Shown here: in pieces, positions 39,348 through 51,026 of the stretch
Layout of the letters: every line of letters starts with the position of its first letter
Numbering within the stretch: the first letter of the stretch is position 1
Assembly (NCBI GenBank): GCA_963575745.1
Contig: CAUYUJ010003425.1
Span: 37,501-101,500 of the forward strand
Reading direction: 5' to 3'
Length of the DNA stretch: 64,000 nt
DNA from: Prorocentrum cordatum
Lineage: Eukaryota; Sar; Dinophyceae; Prorocentrales; Prorocentraceae
Made by a program: the position numbers and the translations under genes
Notes under the pieces: generated by a model
Database searches by the model: none
What the model was told of the DNA's origin: nothing
What the model saw: only the letters and a program-made list of their open reading frames with translations

Positions 39348-39655
39348 GCCGAGGGTATCGAGGAGGAAGACTTTGAGGAGGGTAGTAGCACGGGTGCATC
39401 AGCCAGGATAGCCTGAATTGCAAACGCACCCTGGGAACGCATCTTTCCCAAAGTAACATGCCGACGCCCCAAATAGACGGTGAGGAGCAATATGAGAATG
39501 ATAGCGTTGAAGTAGTTGTGTTTCATGGCCGCCCTCACGAGGAATATGTGGGCAACTTTCTCGTAGGTTTTGGTGAGGTCGAGGAGGGAGGAGGAGAAGG
39601 CGATGCCCGCGTTCTGAGCAAAATCTCCTAAGGATGACTGCTCCCAAACAGCTCG
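39344..39655 (-). pseudogene. LINE 1 reverse transcriptase, central part
   Basis: Motif A is present as SSLLDLTKTYEKVAHIFLV (about 39525-39590), with D as the first catalytic Asp. AIILILLLTVYLGRRHVTLG and RSQGAFAIQAILADAPVLLP follow, matching the non-LTR pattern before motif B. The frame upstream of 39660 is CTC-derived Glu/Gly and not part of the protein. The N-terminal fingers and endonuclease are missing. Confidence 0.75.
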
Positions 39656-39659
39656 CTCA

Positions 39660-40356
39660 CATGAGCGCCCTGTCCCTCCTCCTCCTCCTCCTCTTCCTCC
39701 TCCTCCTCCTCCTCCTCCTCCTCCTCCTCCTCCCCCATCATCCGCCTGCTGACCCGCCTCCAACTCATCCTCCGCCTCCGCCTGCTCCTCCTCCTCCTCC
39801 TCCTCCTCATCCTCCCCCTCCTCCGCCACTTCCTCCGTCTCCTCATCATCAGCATCATATCCGTCAGCATCATCAGCATCATCACCACCATCAACAACAA
39901 CAAGATCATCAGCATCATCAGCATCATCGTCATCATCATCAGTTTCATCATCATCAGCAGCATCATCAGCAGCATCAGCAGCAGCATCAGTAGCAGCATC
40001 AGCAGCAACAGCATGATCGTAATCGCCATCATCGTCAACAAGATCATCGTCATCAACATCGGCATCACCACCATGAGCATCATCCTCATCATCCTCATCA
40101 TCTGAATCAGCATCATCATCAACATCGTCATCATCCGCATCATCACCATCATCAGCATCATCCTCGTCACTATGCTCCTCCTCCTCACCCGACTCCCCAT
40201 CCTTCTCCTCCTGCTCGTCTTCCTCATCAGTTTCTTCCTTATACACCTCCTCCTCCTCCTCCTCCTCCTCCTCCTCCGCCTCCTCCTCATCATCATCATC
40301 ATCATCAGCATCAGCATCAGCATCAGCATCAGCATCAGCATCAGCATCATCATCAC

Positions 40357-40397
<41 letters not shown>

Positions 40398-41313
40398 GTA
40401 TCCTCCTCCTCTTCCTCCTCATCCTCCTGCTCCTCATGCTCCTCCTCCTCCGCCTCCGCCTCCTCCTCCTCCTTTTTCATCCTCCTCCTCCTCCTCCTCC
40501 TCCTCCTCCTCCTCCTCCGCCTCCTCTCCTCCTCCTCCTCCCCCTCCTCCTCCTCCTCCTCCTCCTCCTCCTCCTCCTCCTCCTCCTCCTCTCCTCCTTT
40601 CCCCTCCTCCGACTCCTCCTCCTCCTCCTCCTCCACCTCCTCCTCCTCCTTATCCACCTCCTCCTCCTCCGCCTCTGTCTCCGCTGGGCCCTCATCCTCA
40701 TCAGTGGTCCTTCATCTTCCTCCTCTTCATCCTCCTCCTCATCATCTTCTCCATCGTCACCATCAGCAGCATCATCAGCATCAGCATCAGCATCAGCATC
40801 ATCATCAGCATCAGCGTCATCACCATCATCACCGATGTCAGAATCATCATCCTCATCAGCATCCTCATCATCAGCATCATCACCATCATCATCATCATCA
40901 ACATCATCATCGTCATCAGTATCAGCAGCATCATCAGCATCATCGTTATCAGCATCATAATCATCGTCAGCATCATCATCAGCATCATCAGCAGCATCAG
41001 CATCATCATCAGCAGCCGCATCAGCATCATCATCATCAGCAGCAGCATCAGCATCAGCCGCATCATCATCAGCAGCAGCATCATCCTCATTCTTATTATT
41101 ATCCGCCTCCGCCCCTGTGATCCACATCAACATCATCATCGGCACATTCATCGGTATCCTCGTCGGCATCCTCATCCCCATCCTCATCGGCATGCTGGTC
41201 TTCATCAGCAGAATCAGCATCGTCGTGTTCATCCTCGTCCTCGTGATCACCTTTATCATCACCACCAGCATCATCAGCATCATCATTATCACCACCACCA
41301 CCACCGCCACCAC

Positions 41314-41364
<51 letters not shown>

Positions 41365-41373
41365 TATCAGTAC

Positions 41374-41424
<51 letters not shown>

Positions 41425-41661
41425 CAGGATCATCATCACGATCAGTATATCATAATAATCGCGATCATCAACAACATCATCAACACTATCAGCAGCATCA
41501 TGATCAGAATCACCAGCATTATCTTCAGTATCGTCGGTAGCAGCAGTATCGTCATCATGATAATCATCAGCACCATAAACATCAGAATCATCAGCATCAT
41601 CACGAGCATCACCATCATCATCACAAACACCATCAGCATCATCATCATCAGCGACATCCTT

Positions 41662-41717
<56 letters not shown>

Positions 41718-41858
41718 AACCATCATCATCATCATCAGCAGCATCATCATCATCGCCAACATCGTGATCTTTATCATCATTATTAGCATCAGTAATACCA
41801 TTCTCATGCTCAACATAATCACCACCAGCATCATCAGCAGCATCATCATCGTCGTCAT
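39660..41858. repeat. Compound CTC / ATC microsatellite, about 2.2 kb
   Basis: CTC (39672-39850), ATC/AGC (39850-40170), CTC (40170-40300), ATC with CAGCAT hexamers (40300-40400), CTC (40400-40680), ATC mixtures to 41858. Long Asp/Glu or Met frames across it are by-products. Confidence 0.96.
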
Positions 41859-42356
41859 GATCCTCCTCCTTGTCCTCCTCCTCCTCCTCCGGGTCCTCCT
41901 CCTACTCCTGCTCCTCTGCCTCCTCTTCCTGCTCCTCCCCCTCCGCCTCCTTCTCCATCTCTTTCATCCCCCCGTCGCCGCGCCCGCTGGGCCACCGCAG
42001 TCGCAAGCGCCACGAGAGACGCCTTGGAGCCGAGTGCAGCACGATGCAGCACGGCACACGCGAGGGGCGGCAACCCGGGGTCCTCGCTCAGAACTTCGTC
42101 CAGTCGCCTGGCAAGCGCAGCACCTTCTCGTCTGCCCCCTCGTCTTCCTCCATCCTCCTCCTCCTCCTCCTCCTCCTCCTCCTCCTCCTCCTCCTCCTCC
42201 TCCTCCTCCTCCCTCTCCTCCTCCTCCTGAAACATTGACCGGTCTTCCATCCACATAGACTGCAGCGTCAATCCTCCTCCTCCTGTGCCTCCTCCTCCTC
42301 CTCCTCCTCCTCCTCCTCCTCCTCCTCCTCCTCCTCCTCCTCCTCCTCCTCCCCCA
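41859..42356. repeat. CTC microsatellites around a short unique segment
   Basis: CTC at 41863-41950, unique GC-rich DNA at 41955-42150, CTC at 42155-42230, unique to 42265, CTC at 42268-42353. No gene recognised in the unique parts. Confidence 0.9.
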
Positions 42357-42477
42357 GCTGCCCGCCGCCGTCGCGGGCCCGACAGCACTGCGGGGGCCAG
42401 CTGCGGCAGGCAAGCCCTGGCCTGCCGCTCAGCCGCAGGCCTTCCTCTCCAAGCGAGAAGGCGTTGCCGAGAGGTCG

Positions 42478-42540
42478 AGAGGAGGAGGAGGAGGATGAGG
42501 AGGATGAGGAGGAGGAGGAGGAGGAGGAGGAGGAGGGGGA
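42478..42540. repeat. Short (GAG)n tract
   Basis: GAG/GGA/GAT triplets of opposite polarity to the adjacent CTC tracts. From 42541 to 42870 no gene was recognised. Confidence 0.9.
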
Positions 42541-42872
42541 AGGTGAGGCAACGCCGAGAAGGCGAGGGGGCGAGGAGAGGGTGTGAGAGGCAAAGCCGAG
42601 GATGCGAGGAGAGGTACTGCCCTATTGAGCTACATGAGCACACACACTGTCAGAGGTCAGCGCGGAATTATTGGATCGGCGCTGGACCCCACTGGCGGCG
42701 CCTCTGGCGCCGCCCATGGCGGGGTGTCTGGCCTAACTTGGTCGCGGGTGCCGGTCTCCGTTGCCTCCTTCCGCGCGGGGCTGATGCCTTCAGTGAGGCA
42801 GCCAGCTTCTGATCCTCGAATCTCCCCTCCCCCGTGAGGTGGAACGATACGTGGGGGAGATTCGCTCGAGGG

Positions 42873-43052
42873 GGGCGGGGGAAACACCGACCTGGAATCG
42901 GCGATACCTCGCCGATAGATCAGCGAGTGGCCCCAGGTAGCGAAGTCGCACGTTCAGGGGGCGTGGGGTAAACATCGACCTGCAGTCGGCGATTCATCGC
43001 TGGTAAGTGGGCGACAGGCTTTCGATAGCGCAACCATACGTTCCTGGGTGGG
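42873..43052 (+). repeat. Tandem repeat, 2 units of about 88 bp
   Basis: GGGGGCGGGGGAAACACCGACCTG at 42873 and its counterpart at 42958 (GGGGGCGTGGGGTAAACATC) start two units that both contain TCGGCGAT, TCGC-GATAG/GCTGGTAA and AGCG-A-TCGCACGTTC-like words. A third, weaker unit may precede them near 42810. 43053-43384 holds nothing recognised. Confidence 0.65.
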
Positions 43053-43384
43053 ATGGGCTATCAGGCCCCCATCAGCGAGGGATGGGAAACTGGGCGTCGA
43101 TGCGTTCCCCACTGAGCATCACCCCCCCGTCTCTGGACACTGATGGACGACAGTGTTCACCAGGCTGTGACTGCTAGCCCGAGCGGTCGGGGGTCTCCGT
43201 GAGCACCGACTGCCCTGCATGTGAAGGCAAGCGCTCGGGATTCGAGGGGGAGGCGAGAGGAGGACGATGTCTCCCCATCGTTGCCCCGACCTCCCACTCC
43301 TGCAGAGCACTCCGACAGCAGCAGAGGCGAAGAGCCGGGGCAGGGGTGAGAGCAGCGGGGACACGGGCGAGAGCTGAGTTGTTC

Positions 43385-43712
43385 TCTAAAACGCTGTGGG
43401 CGGTTTTTTCGCGTGTTCAACTTTTCGCGCTGCGGTCGACCCAAACATACCAAAAACGGCAACCCAACACAGAACAAAAAACGGCACCGGCCGAGCGACA
43501 AACGAGCGAACAACGGCAACCCAATACAGAAAAACAAACAAAAAAAAGGCAACCCCAAACAGAAAACAACTGGCATCAAAAACGAATCGAAAACGGCGAG
43601 ACGGCATTCCCAAAAAGGAGAAAAAACTGCTCCCAAAACAGAAAACAACAAAAACAAGCGAAAACAGAAAACGCCGATGTTAAAAACCCGGCGTTTTTTT
43701 TTATAGAACGGC
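43385..43712. repeat. A-rich segment with AACCCAANACAGAAAA repeats
   Basis: A-rich in an otherwise GC-rich region. AACCCAACACAGAACA, AACCCAATACAGAAAA and AACCCCAAACAGAAAAC recur about every 50-65 bases. It ends with a run of nine T near 43693. The Gln/Lys/Asn-rich plus-strand frame (43199-44005) is probably compositional. Confidence 0.6.
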
Positions 43713-44308
43713 AAGAGGACGGCCATGTGTACACTGGCGTATCCTTTGCAAAGGGATGGCGGCCGTCTGGCAGAACTCGCGCTGAACTGTGTGCTTTCTG
43801 TCGGCGTGTTGCTGTTCTCCTTCGCTGCCTTCGGGGAGAAACGAAGTCACAACGAAGACGGTCCACACAACATCGCCAACGCACCATCCAGCTCGAGCCG
43901 TGCCAACCAGACCACACGTGCAGACCGCACTCGGGCGGGAGCACGACTCCCGAAGGAATTGTGAGGGAGCCTCATGCGACATGGCTGCCGGACCGCTGCT
44001 GCTGATGCTGCTGCTACTCCCCCTCCCCTTTCCCCTTCCTCCTCCTCCTCCCCCTCCTCGCTCCTCGCCCTCCCCCCTCCCCCCTCCTTCTCCCCCTCCC
44101 TCCACCCCTCTCTCCTCCCTCCTCGCCCCCCCTATCCCTCCTCCCTGGCTGGCTGCAGCAGGGGGGAATGTGAGGGAGCCTCTCAGGCGGCATGGCAGTG
44201 CCGGACCGCTCCCGGACAAGGGCGGCCTGGGGCTCCTCGCCGTCCCCGCGGAGCTCTTCTGCGCCAGTCTCTTGCAGCTGCTGGCACCCTCGGGCGAAAC
44301 GCTGTTCA
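43713..44308. other. No gene recognised; pyrimidine-rich patch
   Basis: CCT/CTC-rich DNA at 44010-44145, otherwise unique. GTGAGGGAGCCTC and GGCATGGC-like words occur twice (43961 and 44170), a possible short duplication. Confidence 0.4.
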
Positions 44309-44457
44309 AGTTAGGTCGGGCATGTCCTCCCACAGGCGCATGTCTGAAGAGAAGGAATGAGTAATCCGAAAATCACCTAGAACATAGCCCCCGAAAAAAA
44401 CAAGCAAAATCGTCCCCAGACCATTCCTCCTGTAGAGAGGGACATGCCCGACTTACT
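44309..44457. mobile_element. MITE-like hairpin, AAGTCGGGC family, copy 1
   Basis: 44311-44336 (TTAGGTCGGGCATGTCC and on) is an imperfect inverted repeat of 44429-44455 (ending GGACATGCCCGACTTA). The same terminal sequence ends the element at 56722-56908. The interior is A-rich with no coding capacity. A second, larger direct repeat (TGGCACCCTC--GCGAAACGCT-TT) flanks it at 44282-44308 and 44466-44492. Confidence 0.7.
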
Positions 44458-44609
44458 ATAGATTGTGGCACCCTCTAGCGAAACGCTATTGAGGACAAGC
44501 CTGCACAAACTGTCGGGGGTCCGCGCGGACTTCTCGGATCGGTGCAGGGGCCCCCTTCCTGGCGCGAGGTGCGCGCTGGGAGCCTCGCAAAAGGGCGGCG
44601 CCGCCAGGC

Positions 44610-44810
44610 CCCCGACGACGACGACCGGCGACGACGACGACGACGACCGGCGACGACGACGACGACGACGACGACCGGCGACGGCGACGACGGCGACGAC
44701 GGCGACAATGACAGCGACAGCGACAACGGCGGCAGCGGGCGGCGGCGGCGGCGACGGCGGCGGCGGCGGCGACGACGACGACGACCACGAAGAAGACGAC
44801 GACGACGACC

Positions 44811-44864
<54 letters not shown>

Positions 44865-44905
44865 ACGGCGACGACGACGACGACGGCGCTGGCGCAGGCG
44901 GCTAA
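44610..44905. repeat. (GAC)n / (GGC)n microsatellite
   Basis: GAC/CGA triplets with GGC variants, purest at 44810-44860. One plus frame reads as poly-Asp and another as poly-Arg. Probably a GC-shifted relative of the GAT tracts. Confidence 0.95.
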
Positions 44906-46115
44906 CGACGACGGCGGCAGCGGCGACGTCGGCGGCACCCGCGCCTCATCAGGCTCGGCGGCTCATCCCCCGCAATCTCGGGCGCCCCGCGGGCGACCAG
45001 CTGGTCCGAGAGTCCTGCGGGCCGGGCGGCCGCGGGCGCCGGAGACTCGAGAGGTTTTGCTCTCAGCGAGAGCAGGCAAGGAAAGGCGGATCGAGAAATA
45101 TGCTACCCCTCGGGAGGGCCATTTCCCATCGCGCGCTTCATGGGCCAACGGGAACAAAGCGAGATGCGCGCACAGCAAGTCGTAGGAACGCGGAGGCAAA
45201 ACTCAGTGACAAGCGAAGCGGTCGGAGCTGGGACCAGGCAGGGCGGCAACCAAAGTAACACCAAGACTCCGAGGAGATTGAGGAGCTTCTGTACCGCGTT
45301 CGAACGCTGCTCGGTCCTCTGATCGGGTGTGCGCCGAAGAAGTGGGTTCAGGAAGAGGGGGGCGGTTAGCGCGTCACGGCCCCGAGAACGTGCGCAGACG
45401 GGGGGGCGGGGCAGGGAACTCACTGGATGAAGAGGAAGACAAAGAAGGAGAACAATAAGAAGAAGGAGAACAATAAGAAGAAGAAGAAAGAGAGGAGGGA
45501 AGGGCCATGAAACCTGTGAGATCTCAAGGCCCCGCAAGGCCCCCCTCTCGAGCGCACCCGATCTTATGGTGCCGCCATAGGCCTCCAGGGACCTCTGGGA
45601 CTCCCAGTGACCCCCAGAGGCCGCTGCGTTCTTCTGCGTGCGCGGCCGCTGCCGCAGCCCAGCACGGGCACTGGCCAGCAGGAAGGCCCCGCGCGGCAGC
45701 AACGACAGCATGTATTACGCTGGCGCGGTTCTGCCGGCCCGCACCACGGGCCCCAAAAGTGCGCACAACTCGGCAAGGTCAGTTGGGGCACCCTCGGCCG
45801 CAAGCGGGTATCTTGACCCTTCCAGTTGCGGTCAGGAAAGTTTGCTCAGCGTGTCGCGGCACCGGCCCCGGCGACACTGCATGCCCTGCGGGCGGACGGC
45901 GCTGTGTGCGGCAATGGCCGGCAAGTTCTGCAAAACCAAGAAAGCCATCACTGGACATACAGAAATAATCCTAGAATGCCCTTGGCACAGCGATGTTCAA
46001 GTAGTGAAGAGCACGCTTCGTATATTGTATAGCCCCCACCGGGGAACCAGAGGTTCTCTTCAATGTGCCAAGGGCACGGCTACTTCCCTTGAGAAACAAC
46101 TGCAACAACACGTCG
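44906..46115. other. No gene recognised; purine tract 45426-45500
   Basis: Unique GC-rich DNA apart from AAGAAGGAGAACAATAAG repeated in tandem at 45440-45490. Frames at 45103-45711 and 45507-45968 show no motif. Confidence 0.4.
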
Positions 46116-46715
46116 CCAGAAAGTATACACACATATAAATACATGTACCTATGTATGTGCAGATGCACAAACAAAACATAGACATAAGCCGAACGATACA
46201 CATCATATTATACATATGCAGCTTCATGTATAAACACATGTACACAGACATAAGCATCTACATAGCATATACATATCCATACATACAAGTACTTATACAC
46301 ATACGGTTACCTGAAAGTGCACATACACATACACAAGTACATGCACACGTATACATACAATCATACATACACGCAACATACACATGGCTACAAACAGTTA
46401 CATCCACGTATATCCATACGTATACACGTATACACAAACACACACACCTATGCATAACCGTTAACATGTGTAGAAATATGTATATTCGTGTATACCCACA
46501 TGCGTATACATAGTGTTATACACATACACATGCACATGCATACATGCAGGTACATCTACGTATACATAACTGTAAATGTCTGTATAACTATTCAGATGCA
46601 TACACCGAGACCTAAACATCGAACTCTAGACATATATATACACACACAAACATATACATGTGCACATGCACATGGATATGCATATATATATATATACACA
46701 CATAGGAAAAGGGTA
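46116..46715. repeat. AT-rich ACATAC / TATATA region
   Basis: Built from ACATAC, ATACAT, ACACAT and CATATA words, with (TA)n at 46682-46697. Starts and ends sharply. Frames with Tyr/Ile/His/Thr are compositional. Confidence 0.85.
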
Positions 46716-47479
46716 GGATGGGCATTCGACCTTCGACGTGCATTATGTGTGGCACATGGCTTACCTGGCGTGCAATACGCGGTGACAACATATGTATTTA
46801 CCATAGCATAACAAAACATACCAGATCATATACATCAACTTTAAAGTTACAGGACGGAAAAAACTATGAACGAACACCTTAGAACATCGCATTCTACGGG
46901 TGAGGAGATAGCGTGCCGCCCTGCTCCGCGGGACGGGCGTTTGGGAAATAATCGGGACGTTGACGCTTGGGGGCTGGGATGTGGTTCAAATGTCTCGCCG
47001 AAGCACGGTGGCCCAGAACCGGCGGCGGGACACGCTAAGCAAACGCCCCTGACCGTAAGCTGAAGCAGGCGCTGCCTGTGCATCGCGCGACAACGCAGCA
47101 GCCACCTGCCTCCGCGTCTTCGCTGGATCGTAGGGCATGTCGCAAGAGGGCACTGGCAGTCTGGGCGAGGTAGTTTGAAGGCAGACGTCTAACCCACTTA
47201 AGCGGAGAGCTTGCTTCGGCAAGCAGCTTACCGCGAGGTTAGGAACTGCTTGGGCGGCGCTTTCCCCATCGCAACGCGTTGACCTCCTCGACTGTCATAT
47301 TTTTGTTTCGCTGCTCCGGCGAGGCTCTCGGCTGGCAATCTGACATAAGATACGCGACCGTCCCAGACCCCAATCCTGAATAATTTTGTTGGCGGATCAG
47401 GGGCCTAATAAGGGCCCACGCACGCCGCAACTGACGAAAAACATCTCCGTCGCGGATGGTTCACGACGCGAGGGGGTCT
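46716..47479. other. No gene recognised
   Basis: Mixed composition. Short frames on both strands (for example 46866-47063 plus, 47239-47430 minus) have no known motif. Confidence 0.4.
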
Positions 47480-47484
47480 GGTGT

Positions 47485-47600
47485 TCGGGTCATAACTCGG
47501 ATCTACGGCGGCCGCTCGGAGACGATTCGGGCACTCCCGGAACGCCACTGGCGAGGCGGAGCTGCTGGGAAGCATCCCGAGACTGGAAAGCCGCTAACAA
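47485..47600 (+). repeat. Dispersed repeat family D, copy 4
   Basis: GTTCGGGTCATAACTCGGAT, GACGATTCGGGCACTCC and CGAGGCGGAGCTGCTGGGAA occur in the family order. It is followed at 47620-47815 by repeated CCTCGANYCCTCGA words, a local minisatellite. Confidence 0.6.
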
Positions 47601-47823
47601 CGAATGAAAACCGGCCGAAAACCTCGAACCGCGAACCTCCATTCCAGTGGGGCGCAGCAGCTGATGGCATTCCGAGGCTGGAAAACTGCGGAGAATCAAC
47701 GAAGCCGCCCCCAAAAAAATCTCGAACCTCGATTCCTCGACTCCTCGATTCCTCGAGCCTCGACTCCTCTGGGGATCTACGCAGACTGCCGCAAACCTCG
47801 AGCCTCGAACGACGCCGCGCGCG

Positions 47824-47915
47824 AACAGGAGGGAGAGGAGTAAGAGGAGGAAGAGGAGGAGGAGGAGGAGGAGGAGGAGGAGGCGGAGGAGGAGGAGGAG
47901 GAGGAGGAAGGGGGG
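47824..47915. repeat. (GGA)n microsatellite
   Basis: GGA/GAG triplets with GGC variants. 47916-48060 is GC-rich without a gene. Confidence 0.93.
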
Positions 47916-48061
47916 CCTGGGCCTCCCCCGCCCACGAGCGGCGGCGGCGAGGGCGAAGGGCGGCGGCTCCAGCGGCGCAGGCGTCAAACTCCCGCGCGAA
48001 GGCGCGCTGCGCGCGCTCGGCGGCCGCCCGCCTGCGCCGTCTTCGCCGCCGCCCTCACCTT

Positions 48062-48600
48062 CTCATGATTCGTCTTATTCTTTTATGTCAGCATGATTAT
48101 TCGCATTGCTATTATTGTGCGTATTGTACGAATGTGATTCGTATATCCAGTATGATTCGTTATTACGAATGTGATTAGTATTAAGTATGTAATGCGTATT
48201 CTTGAAGTTTAGCATTATCATGCGTAGTATCGTTGTAATTAGTGTACACCGCATTATTATGTTATAGATAAATCTGACAGCCGTACTATAAGTCGTACCA
48301 TTACTGTTGTTACGCTTAGCACGAACGGTTCCATCATTGTTTATCAGTCTCATGAATATCAGTAGTGTGTAAAGCACCCGCCCTATGCTTTAACAGTTTC
48401 AATGTTACTCGGAATAGTTGTGTTCACTTTGTTCGTCCTAGCATTTCTCTGAGTATAGCTATCGATAGCATCACCATTAATAGCGTTCAAAATATATTGT
48501 CCCATACGTATTACTTTTCTTCTCAGTAGTAATACAAAACTGAACGCGGCTCTTAAATGTATGATCATGGTATTATTACCATTAGGAGTGCCATTATGAA
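48062..48600. other. AT-rich island 1, no gene
   Basis: Strong drop in GC, with TATTATT, GTATTATTAC, ATTCGTAT and similar words. Frames are short. There is no rRNA or tRNA shape that I can see. Confidence 0.6.
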
Positions 48601-48790
48601 CCACCTCCCTCTTTCGGCGGCAAGCCCAAGGGGAAAGCGAGGGGCAACAATCTCAGAACGCTCGGAAGGCCTTCGGTCTTCTGAAAGGTAGTCTGAACCG
48701 TCCCCGCAGACACATAAGAAATCTCAGAAGGCGCTAGGATTTATTGGAAGCCCCGCCGCCTTCCGAGAAGGCGTTTTCAATCACATGTCC
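48601..48790. other. GC-rich block between AT-rich islands
   Basis: Contains AAGGCCTTCGG and CTCAGAAGGCG words. No gene. Confidence 0.4.
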
Positions 48791-49080
48791 CCCCCCACCG
48801 TGGGCGAATTTATGATGAACGGTATTAATGATAAGATAAGTATGACACTTGCTGCTATCATTACTCGTAGTACTACTACGACTGTTAGTATTAGTATGCT
48901 GAAGTGTTCGTAACACTATTCCTACTTTCTTACTAGTATTATTATCATTATTATTATTAATATGATTTTTATTTTAACCATTAATATTCCTTTCCCCATT
49001 ATTATTATGATTCGTCGTCGTGGTCGTTGTCGTAATCGTCGTCGTCGTCTTTAACTTCGACGCCGTCGCCGTCGCCTTGT
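48791..49080. other. AT-rich island 2 grading into (GTC)n
   Basis: AT-rich with TAGTATTATTA words, then GTC/GTT triplets at 49012-49072. Confidence 0.6.
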
Positions 49081-50200
49081 TTTTTTTTATTCCCGTCAGG
49101 GCCTGGGGTAGCGGTAAATCTTGGGCGAGGTGGGACACGTCGGGGCGGGGGGGCCATGCGATCGCCAGAGTATGCGCACGAGCGCGAGCCTGTGGGGGGG
49201 GTCCAGCCCCCCCCCCCACACCCTTCGTCCGATCGTTACCCTTACCCGTCTGGGGGGGGGGGGAGGGAATTTGCCCGAGGAACGACCGTTACGCAAGAGA
49301 GAATGAAGATGAAATCTCCCGCCGTCGCCGTCGCCGATGCCGTCGCCGTCGCCGCCGCCGATGCCGTCGTCGCGTTGATTTGAACGTTTCTGGTCCTCTT
49401 CTGGGTGTCTCTCGAAGCCTCTGCCGGTTGTGGACAAAACCCGCTCTAGCAAAAAACGCCCTTTAGTAAAAGCTACAAGGCGCAACCCACGTGCGCGCGG
49501 TACCGCATTCCGAGTTCACCTCAGCGGGGTGGCTAATCGACGTCTAGCAACAATGTATCCAGCGAGATGCACGCGGGGAATTCACCTGCACGTTCGAATT
49601 CCACTGTCGAGTGAGCCCGCGCAGATGTCCTTAGTTGATTTGTCCAGGGGCGCGTTCTGTCAGCGCACGACTCTGGGGGCCTGCGGGGGGGTCCGGGAAC
49701 CTCCCTGGGCATCGTAGGCCCACGGGAAATCTGGAAGCAGCGAAGGGCCCCCTGGGTCACCTTTGGGGAGGGCAGGGGGGCCGTTGCCAGAGACGTCATT
49801 GCCTTGTCGTTGAACTCCTCTTCCCCTTACCGTCCTCCTCGTCCTCCTCCTTCTCCTCCGCCTCCTCCTCCTGCTCCTCCTCCTCCTCCTGCGCACGCAG
49901 TAGGCGCTCATGAGGTCCCCACGAGAGCCCTTCACTGCAAAAAAACTACGGGAGAGCACCCATCAAGACGACCTTTTTGCCACCTCCGATGCGGGGCGCC
50001 ATCCACTCGGAGGGCCAGCGACAGGGTGCTCTCTCCGCGGGCGGCCTGGGCCCAAGCCCAGGCCGCTTCTCTCTAAATCGCCGGTGCGCCCGGGCTCGGC
50101 GAGGGGAATCCACCCTCTCCCCCGCTCGTACCTGCCTCGGCAAGGCCTCGCAAAACACGACTGCCCCAGGCAGAGGGGGCGGGCGGACACGGTTCCCTGA
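49081..50200. other. No gene recognised; small triplet tracts
   Basis: G9-G10 and C10 homopolymers at 49190-49265, GCC/GTC triplets at 49316-49378, CTC at 49836-49893. The rest is unique GC-rich DNA. Confidence 0.45.
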
Positions 50201-50529
50201 ACAGCTTGGACATGGCGACTCCGCCCGCCCCACGCAGGCACAAACCGCCCCGCGCCTCCCGCCCGCGAGAGCGAAAGGAAAGGCACGGCGAGTGGCGCGA
50301 CCCTCTCTCCGCAGCACCGCGATCGCTACATCGGCCCGGCCTTCCGCCGAAGAGGCCACGGGTGGCGGGGGGAATTGCCTGCAACGGTGGCACAACATCG
50401 CGCACCTTCTCAACGCGCTTGGGGGCCGGGGCACGCTCGCAATCAAGGTCGGCCATCGGCGGCCCACGCAGTCCGACCCGTCTTGCGAGGGCCGACACAA
50501 CCTTTTTACTGACTTCTAGACTTCGCGCG

Positions 50530-51026
50530 ACACTGCAGGGAAACTCCGCAGAACTCGGCGGCCTGTTTGTCATAAGCATCAGCCAAGTGGTTGCCGACCT
50601 GGGCTCGGGCTGAAATGGCGCCCGCAAGTACGTCCGATATGTCGGCATGCGCCTTGACCTTCAGAAGCTTCTGAGCTGCTCTAGGCCCCCTCTGTCTTCG
50701 ACGGCGCGCCGCGCGAACTTCAAGATGTCAGCCCAGGCGGCCCTGGGCGAGCAACAGAAGAGGTGGCCCCTCTCCCAGACGCCCTTGAGGGCAAAACTGG
50801 AGTCCGCCCAGAAAGTCGCCCCAGGCATGGCTTGCCTGGGGCCCATCAGCAAGGCCCAGATCTCGCACGCATCAATGTCAAAGTGACCAGCAGGTAGCCA
50901 CCCTTGCAACCACCGCCCGCTGCGCTCGCTCGGGAGGAAGGGTCGGATCATCGCGCGGCGCGACGATGGCCCAGCTGAGCGAGCGAACGGCGTGGGGAAG
51001 CTCGGAGTCAAACAAACCTCCGCCAA
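50530..51026 (-). pseudogene. LINE 2 RNase H
   Basis: FDIDACEIWALLMG gives the first acidic pair, GATFWADSSFALKGVW the central Asp. After a frame change near 50665, VKAHADISDVL and QVGNHLADAYDKQAAEF give the C-terminal His and Asp motif (50555-50665). All expected acidic positions seem present. The frame change prevents expression as one protein. Confidence 0.7.

Larger units (their letters stand above)
36900..39660 (-). mobile_element. Non-LTR retrotransposon remnant (LINE 1), 5'-truncated
   Basis: Minus-strand pieces give reverse transcriptase (39344-39650), its C-terminal part (38718-39347), a linker and Cys/His motif (38290-38360), RNase H in two halves (37880-38200 and 37156-37715) and a Cys-rich tail (36900-37122). 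The 5' end stops at a CTC tract at 39660, inside the reverse transcriptase. The order reverse transcriptase, zinc motif, RNase H fits non-LTR elements with a C-terminal RNase H. Confidence 0.8.

Noticed and set aside
39344-40657. Acidic frame of 437 codons that looks like a nuclear acidic protein
   Set aside because: Asp/Glu come from ATC/CTC triplets; only its last 100 residues (LINE 1 reverse transcriptase) are genuine.
44465-44905. Asp-rich frame as a calcium-binding or acidic protein
   Set aside because: It is a GAC triplet tract read in one of three repeat frames.
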